A stretch of 64,000 nucleotides of DNA. Source: Akanthomyces muscarius. Lineage: Eukaryota; Ascomycota; Sordariomycetes; Hypocreales; Cordycipitaceae. Position 1 is the stretch's first letter; the number at the start of each line of letters is the position of its first letter. The notes beneath the pieces were generated by a model, which was given only the letters and a program-made list of their open reading frames with translations, did not search any database and had not been told where the DNA came from. The stretch is from contig NC_079241.1 of the NCBI RefSeq assembly GCF_028009165.1, positions 1,798,001-1,862,000 on the forward strand. The letters are read 5' to 3'. Below, piece after piece: positions 9,000 through 19,667 of the stretch. A program made the position numbers and the translations under genes.

Positions 9000-11582
9000 A
9001 TGTCAGCTCTGACTGTGCGCGCCCGGCGGCAAAAGGTTTTCAAGGCCGTATTTCAGACCGATTTATCGCAGCCCACGCCACTTCTATGCTCTTCAGAGCC
9101 CGGCGAATCGTTTGGCGGGCCACCACCAGCTACAGCCAACGCGTCTGCGGGCGGCAGGCGTTCGGCGGGCCACGACGCCGGCATTTCGGATCAAGTGAAA
9201 TGGGACAGGGCCTGGCATCGAGTCACATCGCGGATTCAACTTCCTACATCTGTCGCCGTCGAAGATTCGTTTGGCTCGTTGCCGCCTCAGTCGCAGGACG
9301 GTGATTTGGAGTTTTACGAAGCACTGCCCATCGTGCTCGAGCCAGCAGTCAACGTGCCCCGCGCGGGTCACACCGAAGACATTCTGCTATGGCACGCTCG
9401 GCAAGTTCGACAACACTTCGTGCATAATGTTCTACCGCTGCTCGCTGCCTGTGCGGGCCTCGCAGATACTTCACAAGTCGTCACCAGCACAGTGAACACC
9501 TTGGCGGCTGCCCACCGACAATACCTGAACGGTCTGCTGCTTGTCGTGAGAGGCATTCCCAGCGAGACTGCGGCGGAGACAGCAACCAGCACATTTAGAA
9601 GAGACTTGCACGCGGTCATTGGCAACTCATGGACGCAAGGCTTGATCAATGCCCTGAATCCTGCGCTCAGGCGATTACTACGCACAATTCTAAGTACCGG
9701 CCGTCGCTTCGATGGCACGCATGGTATTGAAAACCCTAGCGCATCGAGCGCTCGCGAAGAATTGCTGAGTTTGCTCGAGTCATTACAGAAGGTCGGTCTC
9801 GCCGGCGACAAGTTTCAAGTCCTCTTTGCAGAATTGATGGATAATTGCATGCATGAGTTCATCCAGACAGCCTACACCGGAGTCTGGGATGCTCCGGAAG
9901 TAAAGGACAGCAGCACAGGATCAACAATGCCTGGATGCATGGCACATCTCTATGGTTGGATAGAGAATCAATACGGGCGGCTAGCTGTGGAGGTCTTTGG
10001 CCGCCTGGGTGGCCAGGTCAAATGGGCTGATGTTGAACAATGGCGCGAAATTGCCATAGGTCGGCTAGCAACATTGCGAACACACGAGCTTTTCGATATT
10101 GTATTGCACTGGCCAGAGACCCGGGGTGGTCTCGATGACTTGGGGTATTCTGTTACCACACCCCAACGGCGGCTAGAACTGACAGACACCTTCTCAGCTG
10201 CTCTACAGCATCGACTGTTGCACCCAGGTCGATCCACACTGGAAATCCTACAGACGTACATTTCCATGATTCGAACGTTCCACGCACTCGACCATTCGAA
10301 AGTACTTCTTGATCGAGTAGTGCACGCCTTGCAGCTCTACCTTTGTCAAAGAGACGATGCAATCCGGATTGTTGTCACGGGTCTTCTCGCAAATCCCAAA
10401 GGCGATCACGCGATGGAGGCTAAATCAAAACTAGTCGAACTAGCTGTCGTTATAAACGAAGCATCGCAACAACAGAGAACAGCAATTGACGAGGAAGACC
10501 TTGATTGGGACGACATGAATTGGGTGCCAGACCCCGTCGATGCCGGCGTCAACTACAAACGTCCGAAGAACGAGGACGTTGTCGGTACCCTTATCAGTGC
10601 GCTCGGCTCACAAGACATCTTCATCAAGGAGTTTCAGCACATTATCGCAGAACGACTGTTGTCGAAGCAGCCAAGCTTCCAGCAAGAAATTAAGGTTCTG
10701 GGACTTTTGAAGAAGCGGTTTGGCGAGCACGCGCTGCAAAATTGCGACGTCATGGTCAAGGACATACATGATTCCAGGCGTGTCGATGCTGTGCTGCGAC
10801 GCAACATACGCGGTGCTCAGCAGGCCGGCGCTCCAGCTCCATCATACCACTCGAAAATATTGTCACGTCTCTTCTGGCCAAGTTTGGCAAAGGAGTCGTT
10901 CAAGGTTCCTGCGCCTGTCGCGGAAATCCAAGCACAATATGAGGCTGGTTTCGAACAACTCAAGTCATCCCGGAAGCTTGGATGGTTGGACAACCTGGGC
11001 ACAGCAACAGTTAGCCTAGAACTCGAGGACCGCACAGTCGAGGTTGAGTGCAAGACATATGAAGCCGCGGTCATCTACGAATTTCAGAGCGACGGCGCAC
11101 AGAGCGATACGGGCGCGCAGCAGCGCACATTCGAAGAGATATGGCAGAGTTTAATGATCGACGAGGATGCGCTTGAGCTTGCACTACGATTCTGGGTGAC
11201 GAAAAAGATTCTCAAAAACGTTGGTAATCAGACATATGTGGTCATGGAACGCCTGGACTCGGACGATGTCCCAGGTGATGGTCGCGACGACGCATCATTC
11301 GATGAGGGTGCCGAGGCGTCTGGCATCGCATCGCCAAAGAAAGCCAAGGCCATGGATCCCAAGGAAGTAGAGCGACGTATTGTGTATTGGCAGTTTATCC
11401 TGGGCATGCTCACGAATTCAGCACCAGCCATGCCGCTCAGCCAGATATCCATGATGATGAAGATGCTCATCACCGACGGATGCAGTTGGAGCAACGAAGA
11501 GCTGCAAGAATTTTTGGACGAAAAGATTGCAGCCGGGGAATTAGAATTGGCCGGTGGCAAATATCGGTTACTCAAGAAGTGA
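9000..11582 (+). CDS. APC2: Anaphase-promoting complex subunit 2 (cullin-like)
   Basis: A single 860-aa exon starting at the first ATG. APC2 is the cullin-type scaffold of the anaphase-promoting complex/cyclosome. It holds the RING subunit APC11 and so places the E2 for ubiquitination of mitotic cyclins and securin in the nucleus. The cullin-homology region runs from about residue 520 to 710: EFQHIIAERLL, the LGLLKKRFGE helix, the VMVKDIHDSRR segment, FWPSLAKESF and a KLGWLDNLGTATVSLEL strand. After an acidic linker, residues about 785-860 form the APC2-type winged helix (EVERRIVYWQFILGML to the end KYRLLKK). Length fits ascomycete APC2. Residues 35-60 (Ala/Gly-rich) are probably disordered. 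The lack of introns is unusual beside its neighbours but the frame is clean. Confidence 0.93.
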   Translation: MSALTVRARRQKVFKAVFQTDLSQPTPLLCSSEPGESFGGPPPATANASAGGRRSAGHDAGISDQVKWDRAWHRVTSRIQLPTSVAVEDSFGSLPPQSQDGDLEFYEALPIVLEPAVNVPRAGHTEDILLWHARQVRQHFVHNVLPLLAACAGLADTSQVVTSTVNTLAAAHRQYLNGLLLVVRGIPSETAAETATSTFRRDLHAVIGNSWTQGLINALNPALRRLLRTILSTGRRFDGTHGIENPSASSAREELLSLLESLQKVGLAGDKFQVLFAELMDNCMHEFIQTAYTGVWDAPEVKDSSTGSTMPGCMAHLYGWIENQYGRLAVEVFGRLGGQVKWADVEQWREIAIGRLATLRTHELFDIVLHWPETRGGLDDLGYSVTTPQRRLELTDTFSAALQHRLLHPGRSTLEILQTYISMIRTFHALDHSKVLLDRVVHALQLYLCQRDDAIRIVVTGLLANPKGDHAMEAKSKLVELAVVINEASQQQRTAIDEEDLDWDDMNWVPDPVDAGVNYKRPKNEDVVGTLISALGSQDIFIKEFQHIIAERLLSKQPSFQQEIKVLGLLKKRFGEHALQNCDVMVKDIHDSRRVDAVLRRNIRGAQQAGAPAPSYHSKILSRLFWPSLAKESFKVPAPVAEIQAQYEAGFEQLKSSRKLGWLDNLGTATVSLELEDRTVEVECKTYEAAVIYEFQSDGAQSDTGAQQRTFEEIWQSLMIDEDALELALRFWVTKKILKNVGNQTYVVMERLDSDDVPGDGRDDASFDEGAEASGIASPKKAKAMDPKEVERRIVYWQFILGMLTNSAPAMPLSQISMMMKMLITDGCSWSNEELQEFLDEKIAAGELELAGGKYRLLKK

Positions 11583-13372
11583 GGCAAGCCGCAAGAGTTA
11601 CGAGAACTGAGTCACTTCGAACGTTCTTTCACCTGAGCTTCTTCGTAATGCGAGACCAAGGCCTGTTACCAGTACTTGTCGTTGTACAACCTCAGTCCGT
11701 GATGCGCTGCGCAACATCAGCCGCGATTATCATGGCACATTGTGTGAAATGTACTTTGACGGTACGACGAGTGCTCTTTGAGTGATTGGGTGGACTTTTT
11801 GTCAGAAACGTGAGAGGACTTGTTCATGGCATCTGACGGTTTGCCTTGTTCTGGCTTCATGAAAGAGGCATGTGATGATGACTATGTAATGTCACCTTGG
11901 AACCGCCAATGACTGGAGGACTGCAAGCAGTGTGTAGTCCAACCTCTGTGCTGAGGAGGGTGGACGAAACCACCATTTATACCAGCCAAAGTGCGACGCT
12001 ACGGTTGCACAGTGCACGACATGAGCAGTTGTGGACCTGAGATGCGGTACGTGTGATGCACAACGCCTCGTGGCACGGATTTATTTTGGCTTTTTAACTG
12101 CATTGCCTCTTGCGGCGCCGCGGTGGTCGCTGTGCGACCTGAATGCGGCCCACGAGGCTGCCAGTGCAACGAGGCGTAGGCCGACGTCGATACCGGAGCC
12201 GTGATATTAAATTAGCTTGTTACAGTTGATGAATGTGATACCAAATAGATGTATGCTCCTGCATTGTGCGTGTGTACACGTTGTAGGAAAGTGATAGCAT
12301 ACATATGCATGATGTCTGATACTTGACGGCTCATATCGTAGCACAGCATATCGGATTATACACTCGCATGCACGGTTACGCGGAGGCATGCATGTTTACC
12401 AGAATGGGTGCTAACTGATGACTATGCGTGACTGGCACTGCAATTGGGGACATTGGTGGACTACTTCCATGCGCGGCTGAATTTTGTCTGCGCGTGTTTT
12501 AATGTGGGAAAAGGTTGATAGAGTACTGCTCAGTTGTCACTTTATAGTTCCGATGTCTCGGTATCATGGAGATGTGACCACCACTTTGGAGTGCTCGCTA
12601 GCACGGCATAGCTGGTATTCTGACACGAAGCATGCTCATCAACGCCAAAATAGAAAGAGAGACATCTCTCACATGTACGGGAGGCGTTGAAATTGGTGCG
12701 ACTGTGAGTAAATGCAGGGCGACAGCGACCTAGTAAAGTCTGTACAACCACGGCCAAAGGGGGGGGGGCTTTCGCTGCTTCGCCGACATGGCGGCAAGTA
12801 CTCTCCTCTGTGCGACGCAAATCGGCTTACAGCGATATCTGTAAAACGGATGGTTTTCCTGTTTCTGAGTCGGTTTGGAAGAATCCAGCCCGGGATCACG
12901 TCACTTTAAAAGAGCGAAAAGGAGAAGAAAAAAATAAGCAAATTGGTCGCTGGGAGGCTGGACTTGGTCAGCTGAAAAAGCAGTCGTATTGCAGCGGCAG
13001 TCGGCCAAGCTTGGCACATGACTCTTTTATCCGCAGCGGTTCTCTCTTCTCTCTCTGTTTGTGTATGTGTGCTTTGGCCGGCTAATAATAAGCCTCTGAT
13101 TGACAATTGACAAGCCAAGCCTGTTGACGAGCTGTGCCCTGTGCGAGTCATGGTGTCTTAATGGCGTTTTTTTTTTTTGGCTTGGGTTGAACAGTAGTTT
13201 GGGTTGCAGGTAGCCGAAAAAGGCGATGGAACGGAGGAGGGTTTCGTGCCAATCAGTTGGTGGGCGGCACCGGATAATGACATGCCAGGAAAAGGGCGTT
13301 CGCCGCCCGCCCAAGCAGGTCTTGTCATGTCACTGTCACGCCGCAGGGCGGGATAACGAGGGAAGCGGAGCT

Positions 13373-13432
<60 letters not shown>

Positions 13433-15480
13433 CAGCAGAGTCAGTGACCAGCTGACGATGATGGAACTGGCCGGTCGGTCATGGTGGCGGCGGTGCTGCC
13501 TCCCACGGCCTCCCTATCTAAGCTGGGGGATAGGTTCGGGTTTTAGGTAAGAGTGCTCGCGCGAAGTGGATTTTCTGGACCCTACAACCCATGATGGTGA
13601 TTGCATCATTTCCGGGTCCTCGCTGCATTTCTCGTCTATGCTCGAGTTTGTTTCGGTCGGGTTGCTTCTTGATTACCCACAGCCAGCTTATTAGCCTGTT
13701 CAAAAGTCGAAAACAGACGAGAACCACTTGGTCGGCCAGCAGGCCAGGCTTCCCTGCTGCGTCTTTTTTTTTTTTTTCGCCCCAGTTGAAACTCACGTCG
13801 TTCATCGCCCAGTTCTGGCCAGTAAGAGTCAAGGAAAGACGAGCGGCTAAATGGGGCCTCTCTCGAAACGAATACCAGTACATGATGCCTGTGCACGGCC
13901 TGCTCTCTCTCCACCGGTGCAGGACTGTAAAGAGATCCGCAAAGTGCCCAAGGGGGGTAAATTAATAAAGGAAGAATTGAAATGCAGGTTTTGTGAGTGT
14001 TTCCCGTGTTGTCCTGGGTGGCAAAAGGGTCGACGTGAGGCTGAAAAAAGCCTAGCAAGCGTCGCATGGGCCTTTTACTCATGTTGCGAAGCGGCAAGAG
14101 GGGAAGAAGGGGGCCGAGAGGGGTAATTACGGCAACGGCATATAGTTATTTGTATAACGAGTAGGCTGCTTGCGCGAAACTCACCGACGTCGAAGAATGT
14201 CCCGAATGCGGAACGCGGACATGCAATGCAAGAAGCTTTGCTGTGGTGTGGCTTCTTCATCGGCTCCAGTTCTTTCTTGCGGTGGCTCAAGCCCAGCTTT
14301 GGCTTCCCACTCCCCTCCCTCCCGGGTCTTGCGGCGATGCGCTACGGTAACTACAATGATGGGCGGTGGGAAAGTCAGACTATGGGCTTCCTCACCGGAG
14401 TTTCTTGAAGCAAGTTCGTGGCGGGAAACGTAGCACGCGCGACGCAGAGAAAAGTCCCAAGTGGCAACATTTTTCCAAAGAGAGAAAAAAAAAGAAAGAA
14501 AGAAAAAAAGCACCGCCCCTCGCAAATGCGCGTTCATGCCGTCGGGCACTGCCCTGTTCAAATAGTTGGCACAGGACAACAAGGTCAGACAGAGCTTGTT
14601 CGTTGCGTTCTGAGATAAGCCTCGATCGGGACGGGCTTCGCTTTCGGTGAGGGTGCTGTCCGCCCGGTGGCTGTCACAGTAGGTCAATGTAACCAACACG
14701 GCCGTAATAATAGCAACTGTAACACAAAAAAGGCACATATGCGTGGGAAAAAGAGGCTGCGGCTCAGATAAGGACAGCACGCTGCTATATTGGTAGTGCT
14801 GTTCCAGTCCTACTGCGTCGAGACATTGCCGTACAAGTCTTTTTTTGGCGTCGACGTGGGCTAGACGAGGGGCAGAGGGCGCGCGCCCACAGGGCCACGA
14901 CCAGACTACGCTTCGGCCCAAGTCAGTTCTTCTGCTCCTCTCGGCTGGCAAAGGTCCGTATCAACGCGCCAAGTTACACAAGCCAGGGAAGGGCGTGAAT
15001 CGGGCTTCTTCAATAATAAACCCATTTTGTCTCGCAACTTTGTCGACGGCTGCTCCAAGCGTTGCCGACGTACATGTGCGCAGCTTAATGCAGAGACACA
15101 GAACGAGAGGGCGGCTGCAATAGAGCGCGTGACATCTAGTTGGCACAAATGCAGCGAGGTTGGGCTGCTGCTCATCACACACACCCGGTCTGCGGGATCA
15201 TGGGTGGTGTCCCCATTTGCCGGGAGGGCTAACTAGACAGGCGCCAGCTTGTTTGTAAATCGGGCTTTTGGGGGGGGCTGAGAAGGAGGTTTCCCTCCTT
15301 TGCCGCATGCCAGTCGGGCCCTTTTCGAGGAAGCGAAACAAGGTTCCCAATGTCAATTTCGGGGAACCATACGTGGTCGTGTACGTTTGCGTCGGCGGGC
15401 TGCCACTATTTGCGTCTCTGTTAATATCATCATAACTGCGGAATTATTCTTGCCACTAATAACTTCATAATACTCGTGAG
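11583..15480. other. First part of a 6.4 kb gene-poor region
   Basis: No gene can be supported. Open frames exist on both strands but none shows a domain, a conserved motif or a plausible splice chain. Visible structure is a G10 run at 12759-12768, the GA microsatellite at 13377-13426, T and A tracts, and several G-rich and C-rich stretches. Confidence 0.45.
13377..13426. repeat. GA dinucleotide microsatellite
   Basis: About 25 uninterrupted GA units, flanked by CTCACG and AAAAGG. It lies in non-coding DNA, far from any splice site. Confidence 0.95.
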
Positions 15481-18025
15481 ATCCCTGCCACAAGCGGACA
15501 AGAGCCACCTTCATTCCGGGCCGGAAGGCCGGGTGTTTTTGAGACGCACGCCCAATCGTCGTCTTTTTTTTAAGTTGACGCCGCCATCACTTTCACCACA
15601 CTCCCACCACCACCCATTCACTGCCTTTGGCATGCTTTTTTGGGCGGCCGTTTCCTTTTTCCCTTTGGCTTGGTTGCTTTTGCTTTTTGAGTGGAAATGA
15701 TCTGGCCCTTTTGCCTTGGTTCTTCACCACCACCAAAAAAAACCGCGCCCAGTGGCGAGACAAGCAAGAAAAAGACCAGACGGGACGGCCAAGCTCCTCC
15801 GCCCATCTTTTGCGCGCTCCTTTTTGTTTCCCTTCCCCCTCTTCTCGAAAAACCCCCAAAGCATAAACCCTGGTCACATCCCGGAGCAGAGGTCATAATT
15901 CGGTTTCCTGGCCCGGTCGTCATCTGCACCACCCAGAGGCATTGAGTGACGGGACGGGGGGGGGCTGTTATAAGTTAGTTAGTTCCATCACATCTCTCCC
16001 ACCTTTGCTTCCAACTTGACGCATTCCCCGCATCTGGGCAGCGCCCGCTGAAATAACTAGTTAGTTAGCAGCAGACCAACTCTCATGGTCATCACACGCC
16101 CCCTCCCCTCCGTTCCTGTCCACGAGTCCCTTCTTTTGGGCAGACGTCCCGCCCAACCACGTAGTTAGAGTAGTGACTGTGGCAGCTTTGGCCACGCGAA
16201 GGACTGGACCAACCGAGTGAATCAGCAGCCGCCGCAGGCTTGGGTCTGCTTGCCTTTCGCAGCTGCTAGTTCGCCCTCATGCATCCACAGGTCGCGACGA
16301 CGCTCGCCGCTCCTCCGCCACCCACCACCAGAGTCTAAGAGTCGACACAGTCTTAGTTTGCTTCTCGATAGCGTAATGCATATCCGTGGCCAAGCACCAC
16401 TCTCTTGCCCTCTCTCGGTCGGAGTAGCGTGACATTGATCCCCGGTTGAAGCAAGTCCTGGCGCCCCCCCCCCCCCCCCGGTCTCATGCCATGCTCGACC
16501 GAGCGCCCGCCCGCCGCCGCTGGCCCTCTGCATGTCGGCCATTATTACCAGGATTCTTCTGACTTGGGGACTTTTTTTGCCTTTTATTCCTGTTGTTGGC
16601 AACCACCCTCGCTCGGCGCTTTTTGCCTTCCCCTCGTCGCCCGCGTCGCCTTCTTCCCAGTCTGGAGCATTCTCAGCCGCCCTTTGTACTGGAAACGCTC
16701 TCGGCGCTTCTTGTCCCTCTGCTGTGGCTTTCGCTGATACGGCTTTTCTAGGCTCTGGTATCACCAGCCTCTTACATGTACTTGGATTGTACAATTCACG
16801 ACCACGCACGCACAGGCACAGAAACATACAAGCAAAGTCAAGATTTTCGACTGGACACGGCACACCAGTGGACAAGTGCTCCCAGCATACATACACACGC
16901 CCAAGTCCATACATACATATCCACCTGCATGCCCGCTCGCAGCCTGGTGCTTGCTTTCCCCTCCGTTTCTACTTGCAAAGCCTGGTCCAACAATCTTGGG
17001 GACCTTGCCGCATACGCCGCCGCCGCCGCCGTAGTAGCTCCCAACCTGGAGGCCACCAACCAGCTCATTCGCCTTTTCTGTCGTTTATTAGCTCTTTTTC
17101 TTTTCCTCATGCTCTTCTCGTCAGAGATCCAGAAAAAAGGTGCAGCGCAAGTCTGTCTCTCCAAAAAAGAAACCCTGCTGCCTCACTTGCAGTTTTATTA
17201 ATACGCGCTTTGCGTCGCCCGCCTCCGTGGTCGCCGCCGCCGCCGCTTTTCTGGACCGCCTGATCCCTCCTCGTCTGTCCCCATTTGTTAGTTGTCCAGG
17301 CCTCGACACCTTTTTTTCCACCTTTTGGCCTGTCCCTTGTTCCTTGTCGCAGGTGGCTCTCTGTCTTGCTATTTTACTCCATTTTCTTCTGCCGACGTTG
17401 CCTGCATCCGTGTCGGGCCTGGACTGGCGTGACTGTGTCATTCAGCACGCCTTGATTCCACATTTGCATCTGGCCACATTGCCGCCGTTTTTTTCTTCTT
17501 TGCATCTCATTTTCCTTTCTTCATCTTGGCCTCCCGATTCTCCAGGCTTTATCCATCGCTACCTCCTTCTGCTTTACCCGTGTCAGCGCTCGTTCGTCCG
17601 AGCCTGCTTACTGCCCGCAGCCGCCACCAGCTCCGCCGACGACCGAACTGTACTTGCCTCCTGCCGGCCAGGTTACCAAGTCCGCTGTTTATCTTTCCTT
17701 CACTGCTGGACAAACTTGTCTTCTACGGCATCTCCTCAGCCATTTTTTTACAAATTTATCCTTAAGCCCAACCTCGCGGTTCGACTTCTTCTATACCTCG
17801 CCACCTAGTCTCTCGCTTGCCCCGCACGCCGCCGCTTCACATCATAGCCTTGAACCCAAATATCGTCGACGACAGAACCGCCCCGACATCTTTCTTTTCT
17901 AACCAGAGACGCCTTGAGCATATGCGAGGAAGACCATCAGGCAGTGCCACATTCCCTGTTTCCGAAAGTCGCAGTGTCTCGGCAAGACAATCTGGCGGAT
18001 CAGCCGCCCTCTTTCCCGGCACACT
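15481..18025 (+). promoter_or_regulatory. Pyrimidine-rich leader/promoter block upstream of the RING-type gene
   Basis: The plus strand is strongly C/T-biased for about 2.5 kb, the pattern seen in promoters and long 5' leaders of filamentous fungi. It contains a C16 tract at 16464-16479, a GCCGCC run near 17020 and repeated TTAGTT words at 15970-16070. The longest plus-strand frames (16532-17263, 17140-17808) translate into Ser/Pro/Leu-rich low-complexity peptides and look like by-products of this bias. Transcript start is not identifiable. Confidence 0.45.
16464..16479. repeat. C16 homopolymer
   Basis: Sixteen consecutive C on the plus strand in the leader/promoter block, likely variable in length. 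Confidence 0.9.
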
Positions 18026-19667
18026 ATGGATCCTCCAGGAAGAGTCGTAACGGACGAAGAGGTTTGGCAGTTCCGCACTTCTCTCGACGCTCTAAGACGC
18101 AATCGCAATTTAGCAAGAGAAAATCAGGCGACAATGGATCATACAAGAAGCAGATCCGAACAGGAGGTTCCGCCTGCCCGGTCTAATCCCGGTGTTCGCA
18201 GACGGTTTTCTCATATAACAACAGATGACCAAACCGGGGTTTTTCTGAATATGCTGAGACAGAAACACTTGGCATCGAAGAACGCGCTAGAAAGTCTAGA
18301 GGAAGTCGACTTGGGGGAACTACCCGAGGACGACAGAAGTAAGTGAACCTCGCCCAGCATTCTGCCGGTTCTTTACTAATTATTGGGCAGCGTGCGTGAT
18401 TTGCTACAATGAGTACGAAACACAAAGCCCCGAGGGTTTTTATGAGAAGCCCACCAGGCTTCCCAAGTGCAAGCACATATTCGGCGACCGTTGTATTCGA
18501 AGGTGGTTTGAGGAATCGGACCGGTGTCCTTATTGCCGCGAGAGGCTGCACGATGCCCGCGCACCGCCATCCACTCGGGTTTTCTTGGACATGATTAGAA
18601 TTAGAGGCTGGACGGAGGGCTCAGCGATGGCTGAAGACTTTTACCGACGAATTATGGCCGGTGAAGATGTTCGCCCTATTATTCGGCGCGGCGTGGGCGC
18701 CAGACGTCCTCCTCCGGACAATGACGAGTACGACAACTCATCTCGTAGGACCCGACAGCGTCGTTCCAGTCCGCCTGCCGTCGAGCAAGAGCTTCCGTTG
18801 CCCACGCAGAGCCGTTCCCGTCCGTTGAGCGCCGAGCAAGAGCCTCCGTTGCCTAGACAGAGTCCTGGAAGTCTACGCCAAGCAATACAACAATGGGCCA
18901 CACCAAACTCGCCCGTACAGGCATCGCCGACGCAGATAGGAAACTGGTCAAACACCCGTCTCCCTATGGTGTCTGCACGTCCTGAGCCGCCCGGCCGTAC
19001 CGTGGAGGATCATCCGTTGCGACATCACTTTACGAGTCGTGCAGATCTGCATCGAGCAATGCAACAACAGCAACAAGCCACTTCGCACTCGCGCAGACAA
19101 GCATCGCCGATGCATACAGAAGTTTCTTCCAACCCTTGGGTCTCCATGGGGTCTGCACCTCCTGGGCCGCCCAGTAGTATCACGCAAAATGCTCCGTCAC
19201 AGTATCAATCGAACCCTTGGCTCTCTATGAGTTCCGCGCCTCCTGGTCCGCCCGGTGGTATCGTGCAGAATGCTCCGTTGCGGTATCCGTCGTCAAACCC
19301 TTGGCTCTCCGCAGGATTTGCGCCTCCTGGGCCGCCCAGTAGTATTGCACAGAATGCTCCATTGCGGTATCAATCTCCGGCTCGGCCCGCTCAATCAACG
19401 GTAGTGTACCAGCCAAATTGGGCAGTACATCCATCGACGACACGCCAGGGCACGTTCACAACAAATGTCGGCGCGGCTGCGAACTTGTATTCCATGCCGA
19501 ATCCGCTGCAATATGGCGCCCAAGCATCACAGATGGGACATGGGGTCCCCACCGAGACTCCTATGAATTCGTACGAGCAGATGTTATATGCGGCTTCAGC
19601 CGAGACTCCTATGAATCAGCACGGGTACATGGAGGACACGTACCCAAGGGAACGGGGCTTCATATGA
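18026..19667 (+). CDS. RING-type protein with a Pro-rich repeat tail, two exons
   Basis: CDS join(18026..18338,18391..19667), 529 aa. The 52-nt intron (GTAAGT...GCAG) falls just before the zinc-binding part, giving the junction DDRTCVICYNE. The RING-like core is residues about 105-155: CVIC, LPKCKHIFGDRCIRRWF and RCPYCRERL. This resembles an E3 ubiquitin ligase RING. In CKHIFGDRC the position normally filled by the fifth metal ligand (Cys or His) is Gly, so the second zinc site is non-standard or uses another residue. The rest is disordered and rich in Pro, Ser and Gln. Three 28-residue repeats lie at 19123-19378 (core SNPWLS..APPGPP..I.QNAPLRY), with a weaker fourth upstream. The N-terminal ~100 residues are helical and unassigned. 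Start choice is the first ATG of the exon. Confidence 0.8.
19123..19378 (+). repeat. Three 28-residue tandem repeats in the RING-type protein
   Basis: Each unit has the pattern SNPW(V/L)S, then APPGPP, then I(T/V/A)QNAP and a Tyr-containing end. Units differ at silent and replacement sites, so the array is not recent. Confidence 0.8.

Noticed and set aside
17140..17808. 222-codon plus-strand frame before the RING gene
   Set aside because: Ser/Pro/Leu/Phe low complexity caused by C/T bias; no motif and no continuity with the RING protein.
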